Positions 10,667-24,182 of a stretch of DNA of 64,000 nt are shown here, piece after piece. Position 1 is the stretch's first letter. The number at the start of each line of letters is the position of its first letter. This DNA comes from Sipunculus nudus. Lineage: Eukaryota; Annelida; Sipuncula; Golfingiida; Sipunculidae. The DNA lies in contig CM049308.1 in the NCBI GenBank assembly GCA_026874595.1, positions 17,918,001-17,982,000 on the forward strand, given 5' to 3'. The translations under genes were made by a program, and so were the position numbers. The notes under the pieces were generated by a model. That model saw only the letters and a program-made list of their open reading frames with translations, was not told the origin of the DNA and did not search any database.

Positions 10667-13600
10667 ATGGGACCCATGGGTCACGGCGCTCAGCTGATCG
10701 TGATTGGACCATAAATGTTTCTCCACTGTGATACTATATCGAGTCGATAAAGCTTATGAATATCATGGACATGTTGGGCTATTATAAAGGAATGTAATGT
10801 AATATGTGAGTAAATGATAAATGAAATAACCTGACTGATGAATTAATAGAGTCATATATTTATAGAGTCAAATATGAATGCAATGACAGCAGGAATAAGC
10901 AGTAGTAGAATTATGATAAGGCTATTTGTTGAAGGATCTAAAGTGTATGGTAGTCTGCAAGCTTTCAATTTGACAGATATGATGTTATGATTAACTATGC
11001 TGATGAAGTGATTTATGAATTTGTGACTGTATGACACAATATCTCTTTAGTCTTGACAAGGTACATTATTGTGATGCCCACTATGTCTACATATTACACA
11101 ATATTGACATAATTTCTGGCATGTACATAGGTACCTATGGATGAATAGTTATACAAAATATTAAAGTATGAATATATCTGATTCATCTTGTTCTTGCTTA
11201 CTGAGGCTGACTTTGGGATGGGGTTCGGAGAAGGGAAAAGTGAGGGCAGCACGAAGGTGGATGTAGAAATATTCTATTGTAATGTTTTTCATTTATATAA
11301 GAATATGAAAAGCTAAGAGGAAAGGGGCCCTCCTACTTGGTTATAGTAGAGTTCTAAATATATGATTGCAAACTAATACTCTGACAAGACTGTCATGAAG
11401 AAAAACAGTAAAAGTTTTGAGATACTGTAATGCATGAAAATTTACAGATGGAAAATTTACAGATGGAAAGGCAAGTGGACAGAATGGACTAATACCTTTA
11501 TTTCACTTTCAAGGGAATAATGCATTTAAGTTTATATATAAGCCTATTTTTTTTTAAGCATATCCACTTTTTCCATTAAGAAGTTTTTATCTGAATCATT
11601 TTTTTATTTTACAGGTTTTATAAATTTTAAATGAAAAAACCTGAAAATATAAGTTAAAATATTAGAATTGTTGCAAAAGTTGCAATCATTATATATACAG
11701 AGTAAAAAACTGAAACTATAAGTTAAAATATTAGAATTGTTGCAAAGTTGCAATCATCATATATCCAGAGTGTAGCTCATATTGGGTCATATTATGCATA
11801 CACATATATTTTATTATTTTTAAATCATAAATGTTTAAACTGAATTTAAAAGAAAATAATGCCACAACATGGCATCTACAAGAATATTCCTTGAATCACT
11901 ATTAAAAAGTTTTGCACATTTGAGTTTTCAGTACCTGCTTAATTTTATTCACCAAAATAAAATAAAATATTCAGTAAATTTGATAAAATAAAACATCTTT
12001 TCAAATAAAGTATACATACTGTTGGTTGAATGAGAAACAAACAATATCATTGTGCTAATTATTATCCAAGTTTTAATTAATTACTGAAATTAATAGTCAA
12101 TTTCACACCCGGTGAAGTTTTTACTCCTCTGAAGTAAGGAATTACTTATCTCATGAACATCCACACTTTCATAGCAATACACCACTTTGTGGACACAATT
12201 AAATGTACACTTTAATCATTGTAACCCTGGTGGTACAATACAAAATCTAAAATGTAGCATAGCCTAGAATAAGAATGAATCACATACAGAAAATAATAAC
12301 ATTCATCTAGTTTATGCACCATCTGGGGGGGGGGGGGGGAGGGAGTGCAGAGCAGAGGGGAAGCCTGCTGGTAGTGGCAAAGCTGACCCAAGGCAAGCTG
12401 CCTGGGGTGGGTTACATAATGCAAGTGAAGGCTGTACTACTAGGTGGGCTAGATGTAAACAACACTTGACATGGTGTATGAAAACATGAATAAAAGCTAT
12501 TCTTTCCAATCAATTTCTTTGAAATTTCAGATTTTAAAAGATTAAATCCTTATGTATATATGCTGTGAAAATTAAATCAACAGTGCCAAAGTTGGACAAA
12601 ATTTAAGGTATTCATTTTTTATTTATGCTAATAACTTGAAAAATTTGCAAAATTCAGATCTAATTTTGGGTAAACAATTGAATCTTGATTAAATAAAGTT
12701 ATATTCCTGAAAAAAAGTCTCTAGGTTCAGCAATTCTCATGTGAGTAAATATATTTCCTGATTTTTTAACAAATTGCATTATGTTTTTGGCCCATAACTT
12801 CAAAATAATACCCAATACTAACCTAATTTTTGGTATGTTCATAGAAAATGTATTAAAGAATGTGAATCCTAAATACGATCAAAAACAGATCAGTGGTTTT
12901 GATATTAGGCAGCCCTGAAGTGTAACAATGGCTTTTTTTAATGAAAACGGAGTTTTTTTCCCCTTAATATCTCGAAGTCCTGAACAAAGTCCTAATGACC
13001 CAATTTTCGGTATGGTAGGAGATTTTGGGGACATCTAAAATTATGTCAACAGCCTGGGGAGCATAGAGATGTGCACTGAATGACCTACAGTCATCAAAGT
13101 GGACTGCTTGACAATGTAAGGGAATACAACAAGAGCCTCCAAAAAAATTCAATAACTAGCCTAATTTTGCAGCTTTTATTTTCAAATTTCAGATTTTAAT
13201 AGATTAAATCCTTATGTATACATGGTGTGAAAATTAAATCCACAGTACTTACAGGAAAAAAACGTGCTATGGCCAAAGTTGGGCAAAATTTAAGGTACCA
13301 ATTTTATATTTTTGCCAATATTTAAAAAAATTTAACAAATTTTGATCTAATTTTTGGTATACAATAAAATTTTGATTAATATAAGTTGTATTACTGGAAA
13401 AAAGTCCCTACCTTTTACACTTTTGGTCTTAAGTGACCAAATATCTTCCTGATTTTTTTACAAAGTCCATTATGTTTGGGCCCATAACTTTTTTAAATTA
13501 TATAATACTGACTTAATATCTGGCATGTACATAGGAACTATATAGAGGAATATTTATGGTAAATATGAAGAAAACCAGATGAGTGGTCTTGATTTTAGGC

Positions 13601-13866
13601 AGTCCTGAAGTGTGAAAATAGATTTTTAATAAAAAATTGAGGTTTTTCCTTAATATCTCAGGGGAACGAAGTCCTATTGACCCAATAATTGGCATGGTAG
13701 GAGATTATGGGGACATCTAACTGTATGCCGAAATTCAGATTCGTAGGTCCAACGGTGTCGAAACGTGCCAGTCTTACGGACAGACATCCAGACGGACGGA
13801 CGGACGGACGACGGACAATGGACCATGACTATAGCTCAGATGACTTATAGTCAGCTGAGCTAATAA
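10667..13866 (+). mobile_element. Modular hairpin-ended element, full length (copy B)
   Basis: The 5' motif is at 10669-10696 (GGGACCCATGGGTCA ... GCTCAGCTG). The interior includes two tandem modules of about 660 bases (starting near 12530 and 13190), each with a CCTTATGTATA ... GTGTGAAAATTAAATC block and an ATTAGGCAG(C/T)CCTGAAGTGT block. A GGACGGACGGACGACGGACA tract follows, then the 3' hairpin at 13832-13862. There are no credible protein-coding frames. A G15 tract lies at 12325-12339. Confidence 0.75.
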
Positions 13867-13968
13867 ATATATATATATATATATATTTGGTAGTAGCATG
13901 AAGTATTTTACACAGATCTATATCTGCAGTTATATATCATATATATATATATAAATATATATATATAT

Positions 13969-16154
13969 GTCAGAGACGAGATTGAAATCCAGGCGGATTT
14001 TAAATTCACCTAGACGAGATTGCGATTGTGATCTTGCCTAGGCGAGATTGCAATTGTGATCTCGGCTAGACAGATTTTAAACTGGCCTAGACGAGATATC
14101 AATAGCAATCTCGCCTAGGCGAGATTAAAATCCATCATGGAGCAGGCCATGATTTTAATCTCGCCTAGGCGAGTTTAAAATCTGTCTGGTGTCATCCAGG
14201 CGAGTTTAAAATCTGCCTGATATCACTTGGGCGAGTTTAAAATCTGCCTAGGCGAGATTAAAATAGTGATCTGATCTAATTTCCCAATAAATTATGCATT
14301 GTATTGACTTATGAAAGATGTTTCCAGTCAGATTTTCAATATTTTAACACTGAATGGTTACGTATAGTTCACAAGTAATATATTTATTAATATTTACAGA
14401 TTATATTATTAATCAAATAATTAACATTAATTTAGGAAATGGAATATTTTATATTATATATATTTTATTAATATGGTTATGTATAGTTCACAAGTAATAT
14501 ATATTTAATATTATTTACAGAATATTATAATATTTATGTAATAATTAACATTATTTTTTTTATTTTATATTTTTATTTATAAACTATGTAATAAGAAACT
14601 TACATTGGTATTGTATATGGCATATTCAAATGATATATGATGTGGGCTGCTGCTGATTATTTACATAATAATTTTGTTGTCAATATTAATTTGAAGGGAA
14701 ACTGGTATTAGTAATATTAGTAATGTAGTATTTTAAAAAGACAAAAGGAACATAGCTCATTTATTTTTTATCAATATAATTCAATGCATGTTCACATGCA
14801 TAAATGATCTATTACTCTATGAATCTAGAAATCATATTTTTTCTGATATGATATATAATACTGTCCAAAAAAAGGCAGTTATCTTGTAACACAGTCTACA
14901 TAAATATTGAAGCTTCACAAAATGCCTCACAAAACATTAAAAAAAAAGATCAGAAGAATATTATATACATTATAAGAAAAGACAAAATAAGACAAAGAAA
15001 TATTCACTTACATACATCTGTGTATCAACTTTTACCTTTTCTCATATGATGTTTAATTACCTAAAAAAAGGATGGTGTATCAAAGTCCATCATTAATACT
15101 GATACCCTGCATATTTTGTACCATAAGTGTACATGTTTTGACTGTTGAGTGTTGAATACCTGGGTGAAAAGAAACATTTGAACTAGATCAACCAACTAAT
15201 TTGTTCTGTTTGTCCTGTTAGGAATTATCAAATAGGATGATTGTTTATGTTAATGTGTAATATACTCATTAAATAGTGAAGTAATAGCTATCTAAACTAA
15301 TCTATCTATCTGTCTATCTATCTATCTATGATTGATTCAATATGCAACTGGATGACTTTTTCCCCCAGATTTGCTCTTCATAATATCTCATAAGTGTGCT
15401 TCAATATACCTCTTGTTACTCTCTAATTGCCATATATTTAAATACAATTACAAATTATTTTTTTTGGTAAAAATTATTAGTGATATTTACAATCCCAAGG
15501 TTGTTAAGAAAACTGGAGAAAAAAAAATAAAGATAAATTAATGTTAAGCAAATAATTGGTATGATAAGGATGCTGTAGACCACATGAAACACATCAAAGG
15601 TTCAAATAATAATCAAATATCTATTTCATAATTCTGTTTCCAAAATTAATGTTAATTATCACATGAATAATTATTACATTACTGTAAAAAAGTTAATTAT
15701 TACATTAATACTATAATATTCTGTAAATATTAATAAATATATTACCTTTTAACTATATGTAACCATTAGGGTGTTAAAATATTTAAAATCTGACTGAAAA
15801 CATCTTTCATATGTCAATTACAATGCTTAATATATTAGGAAATTAGATCAGATCACTATTTTAATCTCGCCTAGGCAGATTTTAAACTCGCCTAAGTAAT
15901 ATCAGGCAGATTTTAAACTCGCCTGGATGACACCAGACAGATTTTAAACTCGCCTAGGCGAGATTAAAATCATGGCCTGCTCCATGATGGATTTTAATCT
16001 CGCCTAGGCGAGATTGCGATTGATATCTCGTCTAGGCCAGTTTAAAATCTGTCCAGCCGAGATCACAATTGCAATCTCGCCTAGGCAAGATCACAATCGC
16101 AATCTCGTCTAGGCGAATTTAAAATCCGCCTGGATTTCAATCTCGTCTCTGACA
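13969..16154. mobile_element. Foldback element 1 with arms of about 500 bases
   Basis: Left end TGTCAGAGACGAGATTGAAA and right end TTTCAATCTCGTCTCTGACA are exact inverted copies. Inverted similarity continues for roughly 480-510 bases in each arm (13969 to about 14450; about 15640 to 16154). The outer 330 bases of each arm consist of short units themselves palindromic, such as AATCTCGCCTAGGCGAGATT. The central 1.1 kb is AT-rich and has no transposase frame. Both ends abut (TA)n, so a TA duplication cannot be distinguished. Confidence 0.85.
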
Positions 16155-16155
16155 T

Positions 16156-16199
<44 letters not shown>

Positions 16200-16597
16200 T
16201 ATATATATACCGTAGGCATAGTCATACATATGATATATTGCTAGTACTTGCCTTATTTATCTCTAGCCCTAGCCGCTGACAGCGCCATCAGTTTTTTTTT
16301 TAAATAATGATATAGCCCCATCATATGTGTCGCCCTATTTAGAGTTTATTTAACCATAATGTCGCGCCTGCACCTATTGTAAAATCGCTCGAACTTTATT
16401 AATTTTCATGTTCTCCCATGTAAACCGGAATTTATAGACTATACTCGCTCAAAAAAACAGTCCTGTCACTCAGTGAAGGACGTCTTGAAACTTGAAGTTG
16501 ACCCATTCTGACATTCATCAGTATATTGCGCGCAGACATATATATGGGGATCACTTTCAGAACTTTTGACTATGGTATAAAATATAGTTACAAAATG
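16155..16597. other. No gene recognised
   Basis: A (TA)n flank of the foldback element is followed by ordinary AT-rich sequence; there is no supported exon or repeat family. Confidence 0.4.
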
Positions 16598-16880
16598 TTA
16601 CCAAATGAGTTTCTCTATCGTTTGAACATTTTCCTTACCTGCTTCAAAGGTTTTGTGATCAACACGAACTGAGTCACAACAGATTCTGTGTAGGGTTTCC
16701 CCATAAACAGAGAGTAAGGTCAAGGTTGTTTTGGGAATTCCTTCTCCTTCCTCGTTCTGACGATAGGTGGCGAGGCTGTGAATCTCCTTGTAACAATTAT
16801 TTGGAATGACCACTTTTAGGAATTTAAAAGAATTTATTTCATAAAGCCCTATGCAGCACGAAATTGATTTTTTTCTGTAT
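16598..16880 (-). CDS. Candidate coding exon, unidentified
   Basis: An open frame on the minus strand ends at a strong donor (GCAG|GTAAGG, about 16636/16635). It may begin after a possible acceptor (AAATACAG) near 16876. It encodes about 80 residues of normal amino-acid composition, including VVIPNNCYKEIHSLATYRQ and TLTLLSVYGETLHRICC, unlike the low-complexity frames around it. It has no in-frame ATG, so it would be an internal exon or have an unseen start. I cannot name the family and found no partner exon nearby; the next sequence to the left is the foldback element at 16154. It could also be a decayed gene fragment. Confidence 0.35.
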
Positions 16881-17164
16881 TTTTAATTAAAAAGAGGTGA
16901 CGCAATTAGATCAATTATCACAAGTTATTTTTGATATTTTATATTTGACTCTTTTATAAATAAATATATATTAATTTCTATTTGTACAAAATCAGTGCAT
17001 TTGTTCACAGGAGTTTTCCACTTGAGTCATTGGATATATTACATATGTTAATGTTAAAATAATAATAACAATTATTATTATTATTATTATTAATACTAAT
17101 AATAATAATATTAACAATAATAATAATGATAATAATAAAATAGTTTATAACAATAAGGGGGAAA

Positions 17165-17658
17165 ATGTGGTTCTTAGGAACCGCCCGCATAAATTTTAAC
17201 CCACGCATCAAAAAAATTTTTTTTTTATTTTCATCTATAAAGAAGATAAAATATTAAATTTTTGATAAGATTTCCTTTTTTATGAAGTGCTTTAACTTGT
17301 TTAGCAAAAAAACTTTTAGGACAAAAAAATAAAAGGTTTTTATCTCAGGCACCGCCCGCATTAGTTTAAGACCCATCAAAAAATTTTTTTTATTTTGATT
17401 TTCAATATAGAAGCTTTCCAATTTTGAGCTCCAGCTGCTCGGACATTTCTTTCAAGAAGATAAAATAATACAATTTTGATAAAATTTTCTTTGTTTTTGT
17501 AGTCCTTATACTTGTATAGCAAAAAAAAACCTGTTATTATCATGCTTTTCCCTGATCATATGACATTTTAATCGAAACATACAAAAAAAAAGGTAAAAAA
17601 AAAAAAAAAAACGCCCGCCCGCACTGATATATGAAAAAAGGTGCCTGAGAACTATACC
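17165..17658. mobile_element. Composite MITE (TCTCAGGCAC ends) upstream of the NOXRED1-like gene
   Basis: Left end GGTTCTTAGGAACCGCCCGC (17171) and right end GGTGCCTGAGAACTATACC (17640-17658) bound the block. A third end (CTCAGGCACCGCCCGCAT) at 17344 shows two copies side by side or nested. The same ends bound a single copy at 26371-26635, and one end is seen at 28493. The composite stops 143 bases before the gene's ATG. Confidence 0.6.
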
Positions 17659-17801
17659 TTTTTTTGCATAATAATAATAATAATAATAATAATGATAATA
17701 ATATCAATATTATGCATACACGTTTCACAAAAATTTGCTCATTTATTGATTTGAATGGTCTAGTTAGGGACCAGTCTATTTCACTATGGCAACGTTTCAA
17801 A

Positions 17802-20800
17802 ATGGCGCTCATTCCAAGGCAAGAAGATATAGAAGATGTGGGAGATATTACCGCAAATCTTCCTTCCTTGCAATTTGAAAGTGCTTTATCCGACCAAGAG
17901 AAGCAGGTTTTGCATCTTCGAGCCCGTTCACACGCCCTTACTGTCGCTGCATGCGCCCAGGCTGTTTATTTTGTTTCAATATTGAACGAGGCAAGGTAAA
18001 GTTGCCTATTATCGCCCACTGACCATAGGCAATTTGCCATTACTGTAATTATTGTTTTAAATTGATGTAACGATGTTTCAGGTTGTCAGTTCTTTCAAAC
18101 TTCAGAGCAACTAGAGCATGCAGGTTACATTTGGGAACATAAAAACAAAGTATTCTTCTTTGCTCTGATATTTGTACTCTTATTAAATAATTTAAGTGCT
18201 TTGTGGGAGGGGTCCCCCCCTCCCAATCGTAGGATGGACTGCCTTAAATAATAGATCATTAGACTTTAACTTTGTTCATGCTTCATTGACCTTTATGAAT
18301 TTATGACATTAAGGGTATTTTATTGTAGCCATGTAACTGTTGCAAGCAAAACAGGGAGCCACGATTATAGTGACTATAGAATGTGGGCTTCAGAGCAACT
18401 GAAGGACTCATGCACTGTCTCAATGAGGTTATGACTATACAACGGACGGACGTAATGATTTTTAGGATTTATGTAATGGAAGAGAGTGTAAGTGGCAGAT
18501 AAAAATAATTGGCAAAATTAAGATCAAGCAGCAGTATGACTTCATGCATATCCTATGGTTGTTGGGCTGAAGCCCGCGTTCTATGGTAGTACCCAAAAGA
18601 GATCTCAGTCCAGCGAGGAGTGCCCACTGGCAGAGCCAATTATGTTACATTCGTTTTGAGTGACAGCTCACTGGCCTGGTAACCTGTGTGCACAGGGCAA
18701 TGAAGGGCTAAGTTGTCAAACACTGATGTCATTACACCATGCAAGATAATGTGAAGGACCTTAAGTTGAGGTCACATCAAAAAGTTTTTTTATAGATTGT
18801 TCACCATACTGTAATCAACTGTTAAAAAAGATAATGACTGACAGCTGGTTTTGGAAACCACCATTAGCAGTATTTTAATTTGTACTCCAGGCATTATTTA
18901 TAATTCCTGAGTTATTAGTAAGAGTTTAACAAAGTCCTATATGTAGGTACTGACTGTAAACGATAGACCGTTCCTGTACCCCTGTCCACTTGATTTTTTG
19001 CGATTATCTCTACATAAGACAAATTTGGCAAACAAAATTTGCACCATTGGCATAAAGAGGCAAAAGCGTAATTTTTTGTACCTTACCTACTCACGATATA
19101 AATATTATTTACTTTACGGCCTGGTTGACATGTCTCAAATATATCCGTGGTTCATGGCGTCCCTAATATGCGGCCATTGTTTATCCTCCTTGGATATGGA
19201 TAAAAAGTAATGTGACGTAACAGTGAAGCGCGTGCACGCGGAGAATACAAGTCCCGATGTAAACAGGGGTCGGCAGCTCTTGATTATTGGTTCCGTGAAT
19301 GTTTGTGCCTCTTTAGTACATCACGCCTATTATGACGTCATCACTATCCCCTGATATGCCCATTTCACAGATTAGTGGCACAATGTCGCTATAGAATAGA
19401 CTTGTTAATCATAAAATGGTTTTAAATTGTTTACAGGAAAATGTCACAAGGTACGCTATTATTTCCATAATAGTTAATTACGCTTTTTCCTCTTTCTGCC
19501 CTAAGATTAAAAAATTTGGATTTTCTTTGATTATCAAAAAAATAATCACGAAAAAACAGTTGGACAGGGGTGCTGGAACGGACTATAGTACCATGTTTTC
19601 TCCTGGCTATGTAATATGTTTTGGCTGATGAAGGTGTAGACAGAGTTGTTAGCACTTGACATGATACTGTATTGTGTAGAATCCTTAAGAGACTGCGAGG
19701 AAACAAAATACAATTTTCGTAACCTATTTAAGTAGATAAGATAAAAACAAGAAGGACACATCATTGGAGGACTACATCCATCTGGATGTAGGAGGTCTGG
19801 TCTGATAGGTAGACCAGTCCAGGCAGTATGTTTATCTGCCAGTACTTGTACAAATTATTAAATGGAAGCTGTATGATAAAATGAAGTTTTTAATGCATTT
19901 TTTTTTATTTTACATGACTTTTTATTTAATTTTGATGTTCAGATGTTCAATAAAACCAAATATCACACATCTTGGCTCATTTCATTTTTATTTAAATATT
20001 TTGCAAAAGTATTATTTTTATCTAGAAATAGTGTGTGTCCATGTCTGGACAGTTTTATTGGTATGAATACCTAAGAGCAAATGAGACCATAATTTTATGT
20101 TGCCATGTTGTGACTACTGAAACCTTTTAACTTCAGACAAATTAAGAGTCAGCTTGCTCGACCAGCACAGAAACGAGCAAGCCGCCTGCTTCAGGAAACT
20201 GCTCCAAAAGATCCACTTCTGGTTGGTATTATTGGCTGTGGGCGCCTAGGAAGTCAGCTGGCACAAGCTCTTTTGACATTTGGAGAGATTAATCCAGATG
20301 AACTTAAAATTTCCACCAGAAGGCCAGAAACTCTAGGTAATAATGGTAATTTTTCAATGTTTAAAAATAAACCATTAAAATTTATGCTATTTAATAAAAG
20401 TAGGGGAAAACTATTTTTGTTATCCAATTTGATCTTTCATAGACTTTATTCTTTTTGAAAACTTAAATGTAAATATTTTGTAATATAACCTTTCTTTGCA
20501 GTATATTTAAATATGTCTTGACATTTCATAGATAGTTGCATGATCTTTTTAGTAAGCGTTAAAACATTTTTCAAATTCACAGCTGGCCGATTGGTTTACA
20601 TCAGTATAAACTTGTATATAATGTAGCCATGTTGATCCGTTGTATCACACTAAGATGGGGAAATGGTAACTATAAGACAGGGTAATAATGTCTAACATTA
20701 TATAGGGTAATCATATATGTTATATAATTATTGTACATACCAGTAATATATTAGTGTTATATTATTATAATAATATATTATATTACAGTTGATTTTATTA

Positions 20801-23800
20801 TTATAGATAACATATGGTATATATTACAGTGAGTTCAATGCCAGTCACATGGAGTCATGGACTGCAATTTGTCTTATTTTACAGCTGATCTTCAACAAAA
20901 GGGAGTGCTATGTACAGATGATAACCAGAAGGTTGCAGCATCAGTTCATGTCTTATTTCTGTGTGTCCTGCCTTCCCAGTTGCCTCTAGTAGCCAGGCAG
21001 ATCAAAGGGTCCATATCAGTACATTGTACTGTCTACAGCCTGGTGTCAGCTACCACATTAACCAGGCTGGAGAGACTGTTTGAATACACTAACATAGTCA
21101 GACCAGAGTTCCACTGGGATACAACAGAGGGCAGCAACTGGAACTATACACTAGACATGTCTACTATATTCTCCAACAGAGACATGCTTGAGGTCACATG
21201 TCCACTCTCAGCATAGAAGAAAGGTTTGTTAGCAAAAACAAAATAACTCTTGTTGACTCTAAAAAGTCTAAAGATCCAGACTACCTACTCTGCTATGTTT
21301 AGTTGGTGTTTAGTTTTACAGTTATTACCAGTATTTTCTTTTACTATACCTTCCATTGGTTGACTTTACATGGCAGGTTGTAAATAATACAAAAGTGGCA
21401 GTAATGTCTTTATTAAATTAGGTAGATGCTAACTTTAATTCTGCTGAGCTCCAGCAATGGGTCTGTGACCGTCTGTCCGTTGTCCTCTGGCCAGCAGTTT
21501 GAACATCAGCAAGACACATGTGGTAACTGTTACCCATATAAAGTTCTAACTTAGATTAATACAATTCCTGTTGAAATCTTGGAAACCTGACAAAAGGGTA
21601 TTCTGTTAGCTATGAGGCCAAAACCCATTACCTTGAAAATCACATTCTTCTAGATATTCAGTTATTTTTAGCAAATATTTAACATTGCATTACAACTCAT
21701 CTACACATATTTCCCTGTCAACATGCACAGTTTAAAAAAGTTGACTCAATCAATTATGAAAATATATCATTAAAAACAACCAATACTTCTGTTAGAATTG
21801 GTACAAAATCTGAAAGTCTATGCAATAAACACATGGATTGCCTTTGCCTTTGCCGCTCAAGTTGATCTCATCTGTTGGTTGAGACCTATGGCGCCACCTA
21901 CTTTTTTAACAAGTTTTATTGGTGAATCTGGCAGATAGTAGGATAAACAAAGAGCAGTCAAAAACCCAAGTTTCAGCCCAACAGAAAGAATTGTAGGCCT
22001 TCCCTTCAATCAGGCATAGTAATAATCTTACACTCCTGTCAACACAAACAGTTTCAAAGATAATTTGCAGTCATTTCTACAAAATGTCAAAACTGATATT
22101 TAGACTTAATGGTCTCTTATTCTTAATTGATTGCTATGTATACTTATATTTTACACTAAAAACATTTATTTTTTTTATTTCAGAAAAACCAGTGACACCA
22201 GATGTTAAGTTTGCAGCTCAGCTGATATATGCATTTGTAAATATGTGTACCAAGATACACTTAAACATAAAAGAGACTCTGAATGTCATCCATGTTGTCA
22301 TCTTTGGACAGACAGATGACAAAGAACTGCAAGAGCACCTAGACAAGTATGACATTATGCCCCATATGCCACAAACCCAAACGTAAGTGACATCACTCTT
22401 AAATCTGACAGTAAACTGTCATGCTCTGTTGCAGTTTATTATTGTTTCATGGAAACAATGCAATTTTGTTTAGTAACATTAGACTAAACTTTTGTAGCTA
22501 TCCTTGACATTTCAATAACTGTGATTCATAATTTATTCAGTTTTATCATCCTATGTCAGAGAGGTAATGTTTCCATCAGAGTTTCCCAGGTTGTCTTTTT
22601 TTCAGATATTGACTGGGGTCTGGATGCAGATCAGACATTGTTTTCCCCCTCATATCTACTCTCCTCCTTTAATGCAGAGCTGCCATTTTGGTTTTAATTG
22701 AAAAGCTTTTCCAGTAAAGAAATCAGGTCATCTGGGATATATAAATCCTTCTGGAATGAATATTCTGTTTTATAAAGAGCGATGAGTCCCATGTATTGCT
22801 CGTTTCAGTCATCTTGTCACTAATTTGTGAGATCATGGCAAAATATAACTCTGTGAAATCCACATTACTTTTGTTAAACACTAAGAGAACATATCTCTCT
22901 TGTCTCTTTAATGTCCAGAATTTATTTGTGATGAGTTTACAGTTTTCCCATTAAAGATGACATATGGGGAAATTAAAATAAGTTATTCAACACTTGGAAA
23001 GGCATATAAAAAGTAGTCTTTCAGTAAATAAAAAAAGTATAAAGTTTAAAAGTTTTAATATATTTTTAAAAGGATAAAGAGATGCTCTGTCTGAATTATC
23101 AGAACATCAGTTACCTGGATTTAATCCTCACATATTAAATGATATTGTTAATCAGCTGGCTGGTCCAGTTGAAAAAATTAGCACCTGTTGACAGTGGCTT
23201 GGGTGTTAAAAGGCATAAGTTTAAATGCCCCTGAAGGGTTTGGTTGAAGATGCTTTGCTCTCTTTCTATTACCTTCATGTTTCATTGTTTGTCCTTGTCC
23301 AGTTTGTTCATGGTCCAGTTAGTTAGATCTTCGTCTCTTTCATCCTAACTAATGTCCATATATATGAACTTATAATATATGAAAGTATTATCATTGTCAA
23401 AGTAATAAGATATATTTTATAATGTTTATCCAATTTCATATACATGATTTACCATTATAGGTCTGTTAAATTCCTGTTGCTGCTTCTGTAAAAAAAAGGC
23501 ATGCCAAATGTCAGTAGAATAATTATGACAGACATAAATGAAAAATCTTCAGATGCTCCACAGGGACCAAATGAATCGGTCATCATGACAAGGTGGTCAC
23601 TATACATGCGCTGTTCTCAATTAAAGAAATTATTGTGGTTTAGTTTACCTGCAACAGGGAGGTTGTTTTCACCCTGCATTTTTTGGTTTGGGTTTACATA
23701 ACAACTACTTTACTGATTTCCACAAAATATTTTACTAAAATTTCTTGAGGATTACTTGGTCTGTGAGGAATATTGTGGTTTTATAATATTACATGTTGTG

Positions 23801-24163
23801 CCCAATACTATGCGGCATCTAGCAGCGATATTCGTAACTACCAGTTTATTTGGATATTTGACAACTAGGTAGTCGTTTGGTCTTGAATGAAAAGTGAACC
23901 TTGTATTAAAACTTATGAAAAGTCAGCTGGTTCAAGTTCTTTATTAATGTTGATACATGACAGTCTATAGTATAAAGTTTATTTCCTGGTATTTCAGAGC
24001 ATTTCCAAATCTGAGTCTGACTGCCTTGGGGATGACAGAATCATCACTACATAAGAAACTGGTAAACTGTCCAGAACTCAGGAAGGCATTTGTTGAGAAG
24101 TACTGCTCTGTGTTTTCTCAGTACCTGCACTGGAAGAACTTTGCTGCTGAGCAGGATAGGTGA
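17802..24163 (+). CDS. NOXRED1: NADP-dependent oxidoreductase domain-containing protein 1 (NOXRED1-like), with an in-frame TAG
   Basis: Five exons join in phase: 17802-17995, 20137-20336, 20885-21223, 22184-22382 and 23998-24163. Donors are AAG|GTAAAG, TAG|GTAATA, AAG|GTTTGT and AC|GTAAGT, and each acceptor follows a pyrimidine-rich tract. They total 1098 nt, or 365 codons plus stop, close to the roughly 360 residues of vertebrate NOXRED1. Residues 92-103 form a Rossmann beta strand and turn, LLVGIIGCGRLG, with the GxGxxG loop. About 20 residues later ISTRRPE places two arginines where the NADP 2'-phosphate is bound in the related pyrroline-5-carboxylate reductase and F420:NADP oxidoreductase folds. 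The substrate is unknown. Codon 242 (21214-21216) is TAG. Exon 4 can be read only if exon 3 splices at 21223/21224, past this stop. Use of GAG|GTCACA at 21192 gives a frameshift and stop, and use of T|GTCCAC at 21199 creates a TAA. So this is an allele-specific or fixed nonsense codon, a read-through or edited codon, or a base error. The start MALIP was chosen because upstream in-frame codons are a translated TAA microsatellite. Confidence 0.88.
18000..20136 (+). other. NOXRED1-like intron 1
   Basis: It contains a repeat at about 18320-18690 shared with 8310-8440, and a GC-richer patch at 19200-19345 with a CRE (TGACGTCA near 19334) that could be an internal promoter. No further exon is seen. 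Confidence 0.45.
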
Positions 24164-24182
24164 CCCCATCTCATTGAAGTTG

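Noticed and set aside
15297-15330. CRISPR-like short repeats (TCTATCTATC)
   Set aside because: A tetranucleotide microsatellite in animal DNA; no spacer organisation.
17664-17801. Asn-rich N-terminal extension of the NOXRED1-like protein
   Set aside because: The extension is a translated TAA microsatellite; the ATG at 17802 begins the plausible protein.
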